A stretch of DNA of 35,100 nt from Acidobacteria bacterium RIFCSPLOWO2_12_FULL_66_21 (GCA_001767455.1 MELC01000005.1:100645-135744), one strand, 5' to 3'. Positions 23,672 to 31,301 are shown, numbered from the stretch's first letter. Translations and numbers: made by a program. The notes: generated by a model from the sequence alone, not told the origin.

Positions 23672-24631
23672 TCAGTCTGCCTTCTTCAGGAGCATCTGGT
23701 CCATGACGACGATGACGATGACGACGAGCCCGACGATCAGCCGATCATAGAACGTCGCGCCCGGAATCTGCGGCAAGGCGTTCCGCAGCACGCCGAAGAT
23801 CAGCGTGCCGAGCACGGCGCCGACGACCGATCCGCGGCCGCCCGACAAGCTCGCGCCGCCGACGACGGCCGACGCGATGATGTCGAGCTCGTACCCGGTG
23901 GCCAGGTCCGCTTTCCCCTGTCCTTGCACCGTCACGAGCACGACGCCCGACACGGCGGCGAGCAGTCCGCTGAGCACGTACACCGACGTCTTCAGCCGCC
24001 CGATGCCGATCCCGGTGAAGAGCGCCGCCGTCTCGTTGCCGCCGACCGCGAACACCGATCGGCCCCACTGGAAGCGCGTCATCAGGAACTGGAACACGAG
24101 CGCCAGGCCCACCATGACGAGCGGGGCGACCCAGTCCGCCGGCAACCCGAGCGGCCGCCATCCGCCCATCAGCTTGCTCGAGACGTCGAAGTAGCGTCCC
24201 TCGGTGATGATGAAAGCGGCGCCGCGCGTGATGCCCATCACACCGAGGGTGGCAATGAACGGCGGCAGCCGCGCCAGCACGATCAGGGCGGCGCTCAGCA
24301 GACCCGACACCACGCCGACGAGCAGTCCCGCGCCCATCGCGGGCGCCAGCGGCCAGCCTTCCTGCACGAACAGGCCGCTCGTGACGACCCCCGCCAGCGC
24401 CATGACCGCGCCGGGGGCGAGATCGATGCCGCCCGAGATGATGACGATCGCGGCCCCCACGGCCGCAATCCCGTAGATCGACGAGTACTTCAGGATGAGC
24501 AGCGCGTTCTCCACGTTGAGAAACGGATGCGCGCGGCCCGCTTCCGGCCAGAGGTACCAGGTGAAGAACGCCACCTCCGCGGCGAGGATCGCCACCGTGC
24601 TCAGCTCGCGGACCCGCCAGAGCTTCTTCAC
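23672..24631 (-). CDS. Sugar ABC transporter permease (RbsC-like)
   Basis: This 319-residue integral membrane protein of the BPD_transp_2 family forms the sugar channel. It has about nine to ten helices and family motifs: GIAAVGAAIVIISGGIDLAPGAVMALAG, then ATLGVMGITRGAA, VFAVGGNETAALFTGIGIGRLK and IIASAVVGGASLSGGRGSVVGAVLGTLIFGVLRN. The start is GTG 24631, whose first bases overlap the ATPase stop (GTGA), so translation is coupled. It sits between the ATPase and the binding protein genes. GC-rich repeat sequences follow its stop directly. Confidence 0.95.
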   Translation of the reverse strand: MKKLWRVRELSTVAILAAEVAFFTWYLWPEAGRAHPFLNVENALLILKYSSIYGIAAVGAAIVIISGGIDLAPGAVMALAGVVTSGLFVQEGWPLAPAMGAGLLVGVVSGLLSAALIVLARLPPFIATLGVMGITRGAAFIITEGRYFDVSSKLMGGWRPLGLPADWVAPLVMVGLALVFQFLMTRFQWGRSVFAVGGNETAALFTGIGIGRLKTSVYVLSGLLAAVSGVVLVTVQGQGKADLATGYELDIIASAVVGGASLSGGRGSVVGAVLGTLIFGVLRNALPQIPGATFYDRLIVGLVVIVIVVMDQMLLKKAD

Positions 24632-26139
24632 GATGCTTCCTTCAGCTCCGCCGTCGCCAGGTGCATGACCGACTCCTCGGTCGCGTCCGCTCCGGCGATC
24701 TCTCCCTGCACGCGCCCCTCGTGCATCACCACGATGCGGCCGCACAGGGCCAGCACTTCCGGGAGATCGCTCGAGACGACGAGGCAGGCAAGGCCCTCTG
24801 CCGCCTGTCGCCGTACGATCTCGTGAATCTCGAACTTCGCGCCCACGTCCACCCCTTTGGTCGGCTCGTCGAGCAGCAGCACGCGCGGACTGGTGGCCAG
24901 CCACTTCGCGAGCACCACCTTCTGCTGGTTTCCGCCGCTCAGGCTGTCGGGCAGCACGTCCTCTCCCGCCGCCTTGATGCGCCATTCCTGGAGGAGCCGC
25001 CGCGACTCGCGGCGCTCCTCCGACGCGCCGATCACGATCCGCCCCTGCGCCGTGCGCCCCGGGAGCATGAGGTTGTGGCGGACCGAGAGGTTGAAGAACA
25101 GCCCCTGCCGCTGGCGCTCTTCGGGGACGAGTGCGATACCCGCCCGCGCGGCGGCGCGCGGGTTGCGCAGCCGGATGGGCGTGCCGGAGAGCGCAATCGT
25201 GCCGCGGTCCGGGCGGTGCATGCCGAAGAGGGTCTCGAGCAGCTCCGATCGGCCCGATCCGACGAGGCCGAACAGTCCGACGATTTCTCCGGCGGACACG
25301 GTCAGCGACACGTCGCGGAAGCAGGGACCGCGTGTGAGGCCGCGAATCGCGAGGACCGGCGCGCGCGCGGCGGCGGACTCATGTTCGGCGCGGGGCGGCA
25401 AATCGCGGCCGACCATCGCCCGGACGATCCGATCCGGGGTGACCTCGGTGCGCGGGAACGTGCCCGCGTGCGCGCCGTCGCGCATGACGGTAATCGTATC
25501 GCACATCCGAAACACCTCCGGCAGCCTGTGCGACACGTACAGCAGCGTCGTCCCTTCCCGTTTCAGTTTTTCGAGGACGGCGAAAAGATGATCCGCTTCG
25601 GCGTCGGTGAGCGAGGTGGTCGGCTCGTCCAGGACGAGGATGCGGCAGTCGAAGGCGAGGGCGCGGGCCACCTGCAGGAGCTGCCGGTGGGCCGCCGACA
25701 GCGATTCCGCGCGGGCGTCGGGGCGGATTGCCAGATGCAGCTCGTCGAGCAGCGCGCGCGTGCGCGCCCGCATCTCGTGCTCGAGCAGGCGTCCTCCTCG
25801 CGTGAGCTCGCGGCCGGCGAAGATGTTCCCCGTCACCGAGAGGTTGGGGAACGACAGCATCTCCTGGTACACCATCCCGATGCCGCGCTCCAGCGCGTCG
25901 CGGGGGCTGGTCATCGTCAGGCGCTCGCCGCGCCAGTACAGCTCGCCGGCGTCCGGATGAATGATGCCCGCCAGGATCTTGAGGAGCGTGGACTTGCCCG
26001 CGCCGTTTTCGCCGACCAGCGCGTGCGCCTCTCCGTCGGCGACGGAGAAGGACACGCCTTTGAGCGCCTGCACGGCGCCGAAGGACTTGCGGACGTTGCG
26101 GAACTCGAGGCCTGCCATAATGAGTGTCGGCGCCGACAT
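24628..26139 (-). CDS. Sugar ABC transporter ATPase (RbsA/XylG-like, two ABC domains)
   Basis: The 503-residue protein carries two ATP-binding cassettes, as in the carbohydrate uptake transporter 2 group. The first has Walker A GENGAGKST, a Q-loop in YQEML, signature ESLSAAHRQ (degenerate from LSGGQ) and Walker B RILVLDEPTTSL. The second has GLVGSGRSE in place of a classical Walker A, the signature LSGGNQQK and Walker B VLLLDEPTKGVD. A catalytically weak second P-loop is normal in this group. The start is ATG 26139; ATG 26118 is an alternative, and neither has a clear ribosome binding site. A LacI-type operator lies about 45 bp upstream. Confidence 0.93.
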   Translation of the reverse strand: MSAPTLIMAGLEFRNVRKSFGAVQALKGVSFSVADGEAHALVGENGAGKSTLLKILAGIIHPDAGELYWRGERLTMTSPRDALERGIGMVYQEMLSFPNLSVTGNIFAGRELTRGGRLLEHEMRARTRALLDELHLAIRPDARAESLSAAHRQLLQVARALAFDCRILVLDEPTTSLTDAEADHLFAVLEKLKREGTTLLYVSHRLPEVFRMCDTITVMRDGAHAGTFPRTEVTPDRIVRAMVGRDLPPRAEHESAAARAPVLAIRGLTRGPCFRDVSLTVSAGEIVGLFGLVGSGRSELLETLFGMHRPDRGTIALSGTPIRLRNPRAAARAGIALVPEERQRQGLFFNLSVRHNLMLPGRTAQGRIVIGASEERRESRRLLQEWRIKAAGEDVLPDSLSGGNQQKVVLAKWLATSPRVLLLDEPTKGVDVGAKFEIHEIVRRQAAEGLACLVVSSDLPEVLALCGRIVVMHEGRVQGEIAGADATEESVMHLATAELKEAS

Positions 26140-26182
26140 ATTACTACGGCTGACGACGGCCGCGGGCCCACGCCACGGTCTC

Positions 26183-26196
26183 AGTAATCGTTTACA
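26183..26196. promoter_or_regulatory. LacI-type operator of the sugar transport operon
   Basis: AGTAATCGTTTACA is a near-perfect palindrome around a central CG, the pattern of LacI/GalR-family operators (TGTAAxCGxTTACA), with one mismatch. It lies between the ABC operon (-) and the aldose epimerase (+), so it could control both. No LacI-family regulator gene is visible in the window. Confidence 0.55.
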
Positions 26197-26205
26197 ATGG
26201 CGGGA

Positions 26206-26333
26206 AACTGCAGCAGGCAGCGGGCAGCCGGCCGCAGGCAGTGCACGTTGTTGCGCAGCCCTTCCGCCTTCGCGCGCAGCGCTTCGGCGAGACTCGCCGG
26301 AGCCTTGGCGGAGGCGGTGAGGGCTGCTGGAGA
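26206..26333 (+). repeat. Degenerate heptamers plus palindrome before the epimerase gene
   Basis: A degenerate array of GCAGGCA-like heptamers is followed by GCAGCCC and CCGCCTTCGCGC...GCGCTTCGGCGAG, and by GGCGG...AGGGCTGC, which can pair with the first part. The CCGCCTTCGCG/GCTTCGGCG core matches the palindromes at 10258 and 23605. The element ends about 6 bp before the ATG of the epimerase gene. Confidence 0.6.
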
Positions 26334-26338
26334 ATGGC

Positions 26339-27511
26339 ATGACACGTTTCCACTACGCGGCCGCGTTTGCCTCGGCCGTGATCCTCTGTCAGATTGTCGT
26401 CGGCGCGTGTGCGCAGTCCGCGCCGCCCGCGGCCGTGAAAGGACCCGAGTTGACCCGCGCGCCCTTCGGCAAGACTCCCGACGGCACGGCCGTCGACATC
26501 TACACGTTCTCCAACGGGCACGGCGTCGAGATCAAGGCGACGACCTACGGCGGGATCATCACCAGCCTGAAAGTACCCGATCGCGCCGGCACGGCCGGCG
26601 ACATCGTGCTTGGCTTCGACACCCTTGCTGGCTACGTGAACGGTCCGCCGCCGCCGTATTTCGGCGCCATCATCGGCCGGTACGGCAACCGCATCGGCAA
26701 GGCGCAGTTCACGCTGGACGGCACGACGTACAAGCTCGCCGCGAACAACGGCCCCAACCACCTGCACGGCGGGAACAAGGGATTCGACAAAGTCGTGTGG
26801 GCCGGCGAGCTGCTGAAGACCGCGGATGGAGTGGGTGTCGCCTTCACCCGCACGAGCCCCGACGGCGAAGAAGGGTATCCGGGCAGCCTGAAGGTCCGCG
26901 TCACCTACACGCTGACCGAGAAGGACGAGCTGATCGTCGCCTATCACGCGACGACCGACAAGGCGACGCCTGTGAATCTCACGCAACACAGCTACTTCAA
27001 TCTGGCGGGGGAGGGCTCGGGCGACATCCTCGGGCACGAGTTGTCGATCGACGCCGATCGTTACACGCCGGTCGACGACACGCTGATTCCGGCCGGGCAG
27101 CTGGCGCCCGTGCAGGGCACGCCGTTCGATTTCCGGACGCCCACGGCGATCGGCGCCCGGATCGACGCCAACGATCCGCAGCTGACGAACGGGAAGGGCT
27201 ACGACCACAACTGGGTGCTGAACCGGACCGGCGCCGGACTCCAGCACGCCGCCCGCGTCGTCGAGCCGACGACCGGCCGCACGCTCGACATCGCGACGAC
27301 CGAACCGGGGATCCAGTTCTACGCGGGCAACTTCCTTGACGGGACGATCACCGGCAAGGGCGGCCATGTGTACAACCACCGCACGGGGTTCTGCCTCGAG
27401 ACGCAGCACTACCCGGATTCGCCGAACAAACCGGGCTTCCCGTCGACCATCCTGAAGCCCGGTCAGGAGTACTCGACGAAGACCGTGTTCACCTTCGGCG
27501 TCACGAAGTAG
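26339..27511 (+). CDS. Secreted aldose 1-epimerase (galactose mutarotase family)
   Basis: Aldose 1-epimerase interconverts alpha and beta anomers of sugars such as galactose or xylose. The 390-residue product has a signal peptide (HYAAAFASAVILCQIVVGACAQ), possibly a lipobox at GAC. Family motifs are present: ATTYGGIITSLKVPDR, GAIIGRYGNRIGKAQF, NHLHGGNKGFDKVVW, NLTQHSYFNLAG with the catalytic histidine, and ATTEPGIQFYAGNFLDG; the catalytic glutamate is probably that of CLETQHYPDSPN. It is divergent from the sugar ABC operon and shares the LacI-type operator region, so it probably prepares the imported sugar outside the cell. Confidence 0.95.
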   Translation: MTRFHYAAAFASAVILCQIVVGACAQSAPPAAVKGPELTRAPFGKTPDGTAVDIYTFSNGHGVEIKATTYGGIITSLKVPDRAGTAGDIVLGFDTLAGYVNGPPPPYFGAIIGRYGNRIGKAQFTLDGTTYKLAANNGPNHLHGGNKGFDKVVWAGELLKTADGVGVAFTRTSPDGEEGYPGSLKVRVTYTLTEKDELIVAYHATTDKATPVNLTQHSYFNLAGEGSGDILGHELSIDADRYTPVDDTLIPAGQLAPVQGTPFDFRTPTAIGARIDANDPQLTNGKGYDHNWVLNRTGAGLQHAARVVEPTTGRTLDIATTEPGIQFYAGNFLDGTITGKGGHVYNHRTGFCLETQHYPDSPNKPGFPSTILKPGQEYSTKTVFTFGVTK

Positions 27512-27519
27512 GCTGGGCC

Positions 27520-27575
27520 TTCCTTCGCGCGCGGCGCTTCGGCGCACGCGCGGCGCCGCAGGTGAGCCGGAGTGT
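27520..27575 (+). repeat. GC-rich palindrome after the epimerase gene
   Basis: CTTCGCGCGCGGCGCTTCGGCG is followed by CACGCGCGGCGCC and a short GCAGGTGAGCC. It shares the CTTCGCG/GCTTCGGCG core of the other palindromes but lacks a clear heptamer array. Confidence 0.4.
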
Positions 27576-27682
27576 CAGCAGGACGGTAAGTGCTTAGAGC
27601 GGGTTCATGTCGGCGTGCCGCTGCGATGCTCTTAGTCACCGCACCCCGTCGGGTGTACCATGGAGTGCAAGGCGGAGCAAAC

Positions 27683-27910
27683 ATGCCGACTCTTGAATCC
27701 GTCGTCCGATCCGACCCTGATGTGCTCGGCGGCACTCCAGTTTTCGCCGGCACGCGCGTCCCGGTCAAGAACCTGCTGGATTATCTCGCTGCTGGCGATA
27801 GCCTCGATCGATTCCTCGATCATTTTCCGTCTGTCACGCGCGAACAAGCGGTGTTGGCGCTGGAAGTGGCCAAGGACCTGCTAACCTCTCGTGCGACTCC
27901 TGCTCGATGA
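27683..27910 (+). CDS. DUF433 family antitoxin
   Basis: The 75-residue protein is a full DUF433: VRSDPDVLGGTPVFAGTRVPVKNLLDYLAAGDSLDRFLDHFPSVTREQAVLALE. This family usually serves as the antitoxin to a DUF5615 PIN-like protein. ATG 27683 is chosen because the family motif begins within a few residues and a GGAG-like sequence lies about 8 bp upstream. It overlaps the following DUF5615 gene by 20 bp, the usual toxin-antitoxin layout. The pair lies against the integron remnant, in the opposite direction to its cassettes. Confidence 0.9.
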   Translation: MPTLESVVRSDPDVLGGTPVFAGTRVPVKNLLDYLAAGDSLDRFLDHFPSVTREQAVLALEVAKDLLTSRATPAR

Positions 27911-28209
27911 ATCGTTGCCCCGGCCACTCGCGGACCTGCTGACCGGCCATGAGGTTCGCACCGTCACGCAAATCGGCTGGACGGGTCTGAGCAACGGTGT
28001 ACTGCTTCGCCAGGCCGCGCCGGCATTCGACGCGTTGCTGACCGCCGATCAGAATCGAGTTCCAGCAGAACCTGAAGACTCTGCCCATCGCGGTTGTCGT
28101 TCTTGTGGCCGACACCAACCGCCTGGAGTCTCTCGAGCGGCTCGTTCCAGCGATTCTCCAAGTTCTTGAGACGCTCCGACCAAAGGTCCTTGTTCGCGTA
28201 GCTGCCTAG
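27891..28209 (+). pseudogene. DUF5615 PIN-like toxin, frameshifted
   Basis: Starting at GTG 27891 the protein begins MRLLLDESLPRPLADLLTGHEVRTV and continues through FDALLTADQN, as in DUF5615 toxins. Near 28054 the frame breaks: the expected IEFQQNLKTLPIAVVVLVADTNR and the end ETLRPKVLVRVAA are found in another frame, ending at TAG 28207-28209. A one-base gain or two-base loss explains it. The shifted frame otherwise runs to 28169 with an unrelated tail. The stop codon overlaps the left end of the IS element; without that element it would be TAA inside an attC core. The toxin is probably inactive unless this is a sequencing error. Confidence 0.8.
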
Positions 28210-29522
28210 ACATAATGGCTGTCACAGCTTCTGCGTGACGCTCAGTCGACGGCCGCCTGCGCGGGCCCCGCTTGGTGGGGGGTCTGCTCGGCGGCGTGTC
28301 AAGCCACGGGCCAAGCTGAGATCGCGCCAGGGAAGCATAGACCTACCGTCCTCGTACATGGTGGATGATGTGTCGCGTCCCACGGCGTCACACCGGGCCA
28401 CACACGAGGAGGTAGGTCATGGAGAACCGTAGCATGTTCGTAGGCCTGGATGTCCACAAAGAAACGATCGACGTCTCGATCGCTGAGGGGCAGCGGGATG
28501 GAGAAGTCCGCCACTACGGGGTCATCGCGAGCGATCTTGAGCCGCTGGACAAAGTCGTGCGCGCGCTGCGCGCGCCGGACCGGCAGCTCCACTTCGTCTA
28601 CGAGGCCGGTCCGTGCGGCTTCGGCATGTATCGGCACCTGACGAAGCGCGGCGAGGCGTGCGTGGTGGTGAGTCCGTCGATGATCCCCAAGCGGAGCGGG
28701 GATCGCGTGAAGACGGATCGGCGCGACAGTCAAATGCTGGCCCGGCTGCATCGGGCCGGCGAGCTGCGCGCGATCTACGTGCCGGACGACACCGATGAAG
28801 CGATGCGCGACCTCGTCCGCGCCCGGGAAGATGCCGTCGTCGTCGGCACGCAGGCGAAGTACCGGCTGAAGGCGTTCCTCCTGCGGCAGGGGGCCCGTCG
28901 GAGTATTCCAGTGGGCCGAGTGTCCGACGCGGCGGCATCACGAAGGCGGGCAATCCCCATGTGCGACGCCTGCTCGCGGAAGCCGCGTGGGCGTATCAAG
29001 GGATTCCGCGGATCGGACGCCAGCATGCGTACCGGCAAGAAGGGTTGCCGAAGGGCGTGTGTGACATCGCGTGGAAGGCCCAACTCCGGTTGACCGCCCG
29101 CTTCAAGCGCTTGGTGGCGCGCGGCAAGGCGAAGCCGAAGGTCGCGACGGCGATTGCCCGCGAGCTCGCGGGGTTTAATCTGGGCGATTGCCCGGGAGGT
29201 GTCGCCCACGCCGCAGTGAGCCTCGGCGCGTGGGCAGGACGTGTTCGTTCATCAATCGTTCCGGCGGCACGGTGACCAGGTGGAGAATCCTCGAGGGCGT
29301 TAAGGGCGGCAGCTTCGGCTGCGATGTCCGTGCCTAGTGAGGCAGCTCCGCGACGCACAGAAGTCTGGCGGTACCCAATCCGCGGATATCAGCAGCGTCA
29401 ACCGTCGCTAGAACATCGTGCCGCCGGACCGATCGATGAACGAAGACCGACAAACGAGAAGGACCACTCACGATGGTGAGGACGGGACGGGTGTGGCTGA
29501 CTTGACAAGTGACAGCCATATC
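28208..29522 (+). mobile_element. Defective IS110/IS1111-family element inserted in an attC site
   Basis: The borders come from an 11-bp inverted repeat, ATGGCTGTCAC (28215-28225) and GTGACAGCCAT (29509-29519). It lies 7 bp inside the left border and 3 bp inside the right one, the subterminal layout described for the IS1111 group. Joining the outside flanks gives GCCT+AAC, a canonical attC core. The only gene is an IS110-type transposase with an internal deletion. The 190-bp leader before it and the 240 bp after it are non-coding; in this family one of these ends encodes a guide (bridge) RNA, which I cannot confirm here. Confidence 0.8.
28419..29275 (+). pseudogene. IS110-family transposase, internally deleted
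   Basis: The N-terminal RuvC-like DEDD domain is intact from ATG 28419 (AGGAGG lies upstream): VGLDVHKETIDVSIAEG with the first Asp, YEAGPCGFGMYRHL with the Glu, and KRSGDRVKTDRRDSQMLARLH with the Asp pair. At about 28890 the frame changes and the text jumps to the C-terminal transposase domain, SEYSSGPSVRRGGITKAGNPHVRRLLAEAAW, ending at 29275. About 130 residues of the linker region are missing. IS110 proteins use the N-terminal domain and a C-terminal serine for RNA-guided recombination; this copy should be inactive. Confidence 0.9.
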
Positions 29523-29591
29523 AACGACCAGATTTCAGCCGCGGCGGCTCATGATCCCATCGCCGCCGTCGGCTGCAAATCTTTGTTGGGC
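29523..29591 (-). other. Integron attC site 2 (split by the IS element)
   Basis: Read on the minus strand: R'' core GCCCAAC (29591-29585), arm AGATTTGCAGCCGACGGCGG, a 15-bp loop, arm CCGCCGCGGCTGAAATCT, then GTT (29525-29523), where the IS starts. The missing AGGC of the R' core lies at 28207-28204, beyond the IS. The arms pair perfectly except for two extra bases (G and A) in the first arm, the extrahelical bases that mark attC sites. AGCCGaCG matches the arm of well-known aadA cassettes. Total length without the IS is 73 bp. Confidence 0.88.
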
Positions 29592-29752
29592 AGCCAACTC
29601 CATGAGGCGGTGGAGTTTCGGATCCGAGAACTCCGCAGAGCGATGCGATTCTCCTCCTCGACCGACATCATCGCGATTATTGAAGTCACCTCGTCGCGAA
29701 GAGCTCGCACCATGTGAACGGTATCGAACGTCTTGGCTGAAGTCTTACTCAT
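29549..29752 (-). CDS. Small cassette-borne protein, 67 aa, ending inside attC
   Basis: The ATG at 29752 has GGAGGTG seven bases upstream. The product begins MSKTSAKTFDTVHMVRALRDEVTSIIAMMSVEEEN, reminiscent of short antitoxin-like proteins (FDAVxMxRxIRD), and its last 12 residues (NKDLQPTAAMGS) are translated from the attC site. It overlaps the stop codon of the short frame upstream (29745-29957) by a few bases, as in a two-gene operon. The function is unknown; a toxin-antitoxin role is only a guess. The end in attC fits a cassette gene read on the minus strand. Confidence 0.6.
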   Translation of the reverse strand: MSKTSAKTFDTVHMVRALRDEVTSIIAMMSVEEENRIALRSSRIRNSTASWSWLPNKDLQPTAAMGS

Positions 29753-29957
29753 CGGCGTGCACCTCCATGGGCGGGACCGAATCTCGCTCGTTGAGTATCC
29801 GAGCTTGGCTTTCAATCCACGGTACCCATGAATCCGAGAACGTGGAACTCCTCGTCCTCGCAGCGTGTCCGTGTTGTTGGGCGCGCCACTCGTCAAACTC
29901 TGTTTTGTCACGAATTCGCTGCCCTTGAGATCGTTGAGAGACCGACGGCGATCGCAA
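29745..29957 (-). CDS. Possible small or truncated protein, about 60-70 aa
   Basis: The frame reads EFDEWRAQQHGHAARTR, then FSDSWVPWIESQARILNERDSVPPMEVHADE and stops at 29745, overlapping the next start codon in an ATGAGTAA arrangement. The residues look like real protein, but the start (ATG 29957) would overlap the 3' end of the membrane protein gene by 50 bp and has no good ribosome binding site. It may be the 3' remnant of a gene whose 5' part was lost during cassette rearrangement. Confidence 0.4.
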   Translation of the reverse strand: MRSPSVSQRSQGQRIRDKTEFDEWRAQQHGHAARTRSSTFSDSWVPWIESQARILNERDSVPPMEVHADE

Positions 29958-30345
29958 CCGCGTAGAGGAAGGCCACGAGAACGGCGAAGCCGAGCAGAAA
30001 CCACCCTACGGCGCGCAAGTTCTCCGGAAGCGGCATTGGGAACAGAGCCTGATAGCCAGCGTTCAGCACCCAGAAGACGCCCATTCCCCAGACCGTGCAG
30101 AGCGTCACTGCGTCCTGCTTCGTCCATCGAAAGGCGGCAAGAATCGTCATCGCTGCGGCCCAGACGAGAAGGACACTGAAGCAAAAGTTGATCATGAAGG
30201 ACCCCCAGGCGATGGCTGGCGGCGTCGCCCGCAATTTGCTGGTCCAATCGAATTGGTAAGGCATCCAGAAGTGATAGACGGCCATGGCCGCGGAGCATAT
30301 TCCTGCGGCTAACAGGCAAGCCTTCCATATCGCCGAGAGTCTCAT
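29908..30345 (-). CDS. Cassette-borne small membrane protein, four helices
   Basis: The 145-residue product starts MRLSAIWKACLLAAG at ATG 30345, preceded by GGAG at seven bases. It has four hydrophobic helices (about 7-25, 45-65, 75-100 and 115-140) separated by short loops such as WMPYQFDWTSK, FRWTKQDA and FPMPLPENLRAV. It lies in a cassette: attC site 1 is just upstream, and its start is 64 bp past that site. Small four-helix membrane proteins of unknown role are frequent in integron cassettes. It carries no recognisable active-site motif. Confidence 0.75.
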   Translation of the reverse strand: MRLSAIWKACLLAAGICSAAMAVYHFWMPYQFDWTSKLRATPPAIAWGSFMINFCFSVLLVWAAAMTILAAFRWTKQDAVTLCTVWGMGVFWVLNAGYQALFPMPLPENLRAVGWFLLGFAVLVAFLYAVAIAVGLSTISRAANS

Positions 30346-30408
30346 AATGGAACTCCATGGTCCGATGGATCGCATGCGCAGCTTGCGCTTGCTCACCATG
30401 CCTTGTCC

Positions 30409-30478
30409 GCCCAACGGCAAGCGATGAGCCGCGGCGCGAACGTCTCCGACGCGCCGTCGGCTCCATCGCGTGTTGGGC
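30409..30478 (-). other. Integron attC site 1
   Basis: On the minus strand the site runs from R'' GCCCAAC (30478-30472) to R' GTTGGGC (30415-30409), 70 bp. The two arms are GCGATGGAGCCGACGGCGCG and CGCGCCGCGGCTCATCGC. They pair along their whole length except for two unpaired bases (G and A) in the first arm, at the same places as in attC site 2. These are the four features used to recognise attC: complementary cores, imperfect inner arms, extrahelical bases and a central loop. The antitoxin gene stops 9 bp before it. Confidence 0.93.
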
Positions 30479-30486
30479 CGCAGTTA

Positions 30487-30669
30487 CTACCCGGCCTTTC
30501 GAGCTTGCTTCTTCGGAGCTCGTTTTGCGGAGAAATCAACGACCCGTCGGCCATCGGCACCCTGCTTTCGCTTGAGGGCCCGAATGATGGCATCGAGATC
30601 GTTCCCGTGTTCTACCGCAATCGCGGCTCGGATTGCGCGCACTTCTTCGACGATCGGATCCTTTGCCAT
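30487..30669 (-). CDS. Antitoxin-like protein paired with PIN toxin, 60 aa
   Basis: The product begins MAKDPIVEEVRAIRAAIAVEHGNDLDAIIRALKRKQ and ends in a basic tail (SAKRAPKKQARKAG). Short proteins of this form are often encoded next to PIN-domain genes and annotated as antitoxins. Here the start lies 4 bp after the PIN gene stop, so the two form a toxin-first operon. The stop lies 9 bp before attC site 1, as expected for the last gene in a cassette. It probably binds and neutralises the PIN RNase; this is inferred from context. Confidence 0.75.
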   Translation of the reverse strand: MAKDPIVEEVRAIRAAIAVEHGNDLDAIIRALKRKQGADGRRVVDFSAKRAPKKQARKAG

Positions 30670-30673
30670 GATC

Positions 30674-31144
30674 TCAGGGCTCCATCAGTTCTTCCGGCGT
30701 GCAGATCGTCGGGGTCGGAAGGCCAGCGCTGCGGCACGCTTCCTCAATCTTGCCACGAACCGCAGCGTTCGCGATGTGCGTGCAATTCCAGGTGACCAAA
30801 TACTTCACGTGATTCACGGCGGCGACGGCAATGTGGACGGCATCCAAGTTCGCCTTCGGGGGCACGGCATGGCTGCGGAGCAGTTTCCGCGCGAACTCAT
30901 TCACGTTGTCGCCCAAGTCGAGCACGGGAATCTGGGCCACAAGTGCGAGCCGCCGCTCCGCCACAGCTGCGTCGCCGCGAGATACCTCATCGATGACCGC
31001 CTGAGACACAACGAGCTCGAACCGATCTCGCCTCTCCCACCGTTCCCGCGTGAGTTGTTGGTGTGCCGCCACGACGATGTCGCGACTTGGAGATGCCGCC
31101 AAGTAGCTAATTACCGTCGTCTCAACGTACGCTTTCGGTCTCAT
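30674..31144 (-). CDS. PIN-domain toxin (VapC-like) in integron cassette
   Basis: This 156-residue PIN-domain protein starts MRPKAYVETTVISYLAASPSRD, a typical opening of the subgroup in which YVETTVxSYL replaces the usual DTN. Acidic residues of the active site are visible in VETT, VIDEVSRGD, and NLDAVHIAVA, followed by YLVTWNCTHIANA. These enzymes are Mg-dependent RNases that stop growth when not held by an antitoxin. The gene is first in the array, 56 bp after a lone GTTGGGC that may be the attI junction. ATG 31144 has no strong ribosome binding site. The pairing with the 60-aa gene supports a toxin-antitoxin cassette. Confidence 0.88.
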   Translation of the reverse strand: MRPKAYVETTVISYLAASPSRDIVVAAHQQLTRERWERRDRFELVVSQAVIDEVSRGDAAVAERRLALVAQIPVLDLGDNVNEFARKLLRSHAVPPKANLDAVHIAVAAVNHVKYLVTWNCTHIANAAVRGKIEEACRSAGLPTPTICTPEELMEP

Positions 31145-31199
31145 GAACTATTCAGATCACTCTCGAGTAATCGTCATGCCCCGCGTTTCTTGTTCGTCG

Positions 31200-31206
31200 G
31201 CCCAAC
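31200..31206 (-). other. Possible attI recombination core
   Basis: GTTGGGC on the minus strand has the same sequence as the R' core of attC site 1 and lies just upstream of the first cassette gene, where the attI/cassette junction should be. No second arm that could make it an attC is found on its far side. A seven-base match can occur by chance. Confidence 0.4.
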
Positions 31207-31301
31207 TGGTCTTGGAGTAGACCGCAGGTCCTTCGCTCGCAGCCATACACCCATGACGAAAGTCCCCGACCGCCCGTCAAAGCCTTGAATGCCGGCATCC
31301 T

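Noticed and set aside
24661-26187. 508-aa plus-strand frame opposite the sugar ATPase
   Set aside because: It is a mirror of the ABC ATPase gene, whose Walker and signature motifs are on the minus strand.
29875-29881. A third attC site around GCCCAAC after the membrane protein gene
   Set aside because: Only one core is present; I find no pairing arm and no second core at a suitable distance, so it is at best a remnant.
30470-31288. 272-aa plus-strand frame across the PIN/antitoxin genes
   Set aside because: It crosses attC site 1 and is antisense to the PIN gene, which has clear family motifs.
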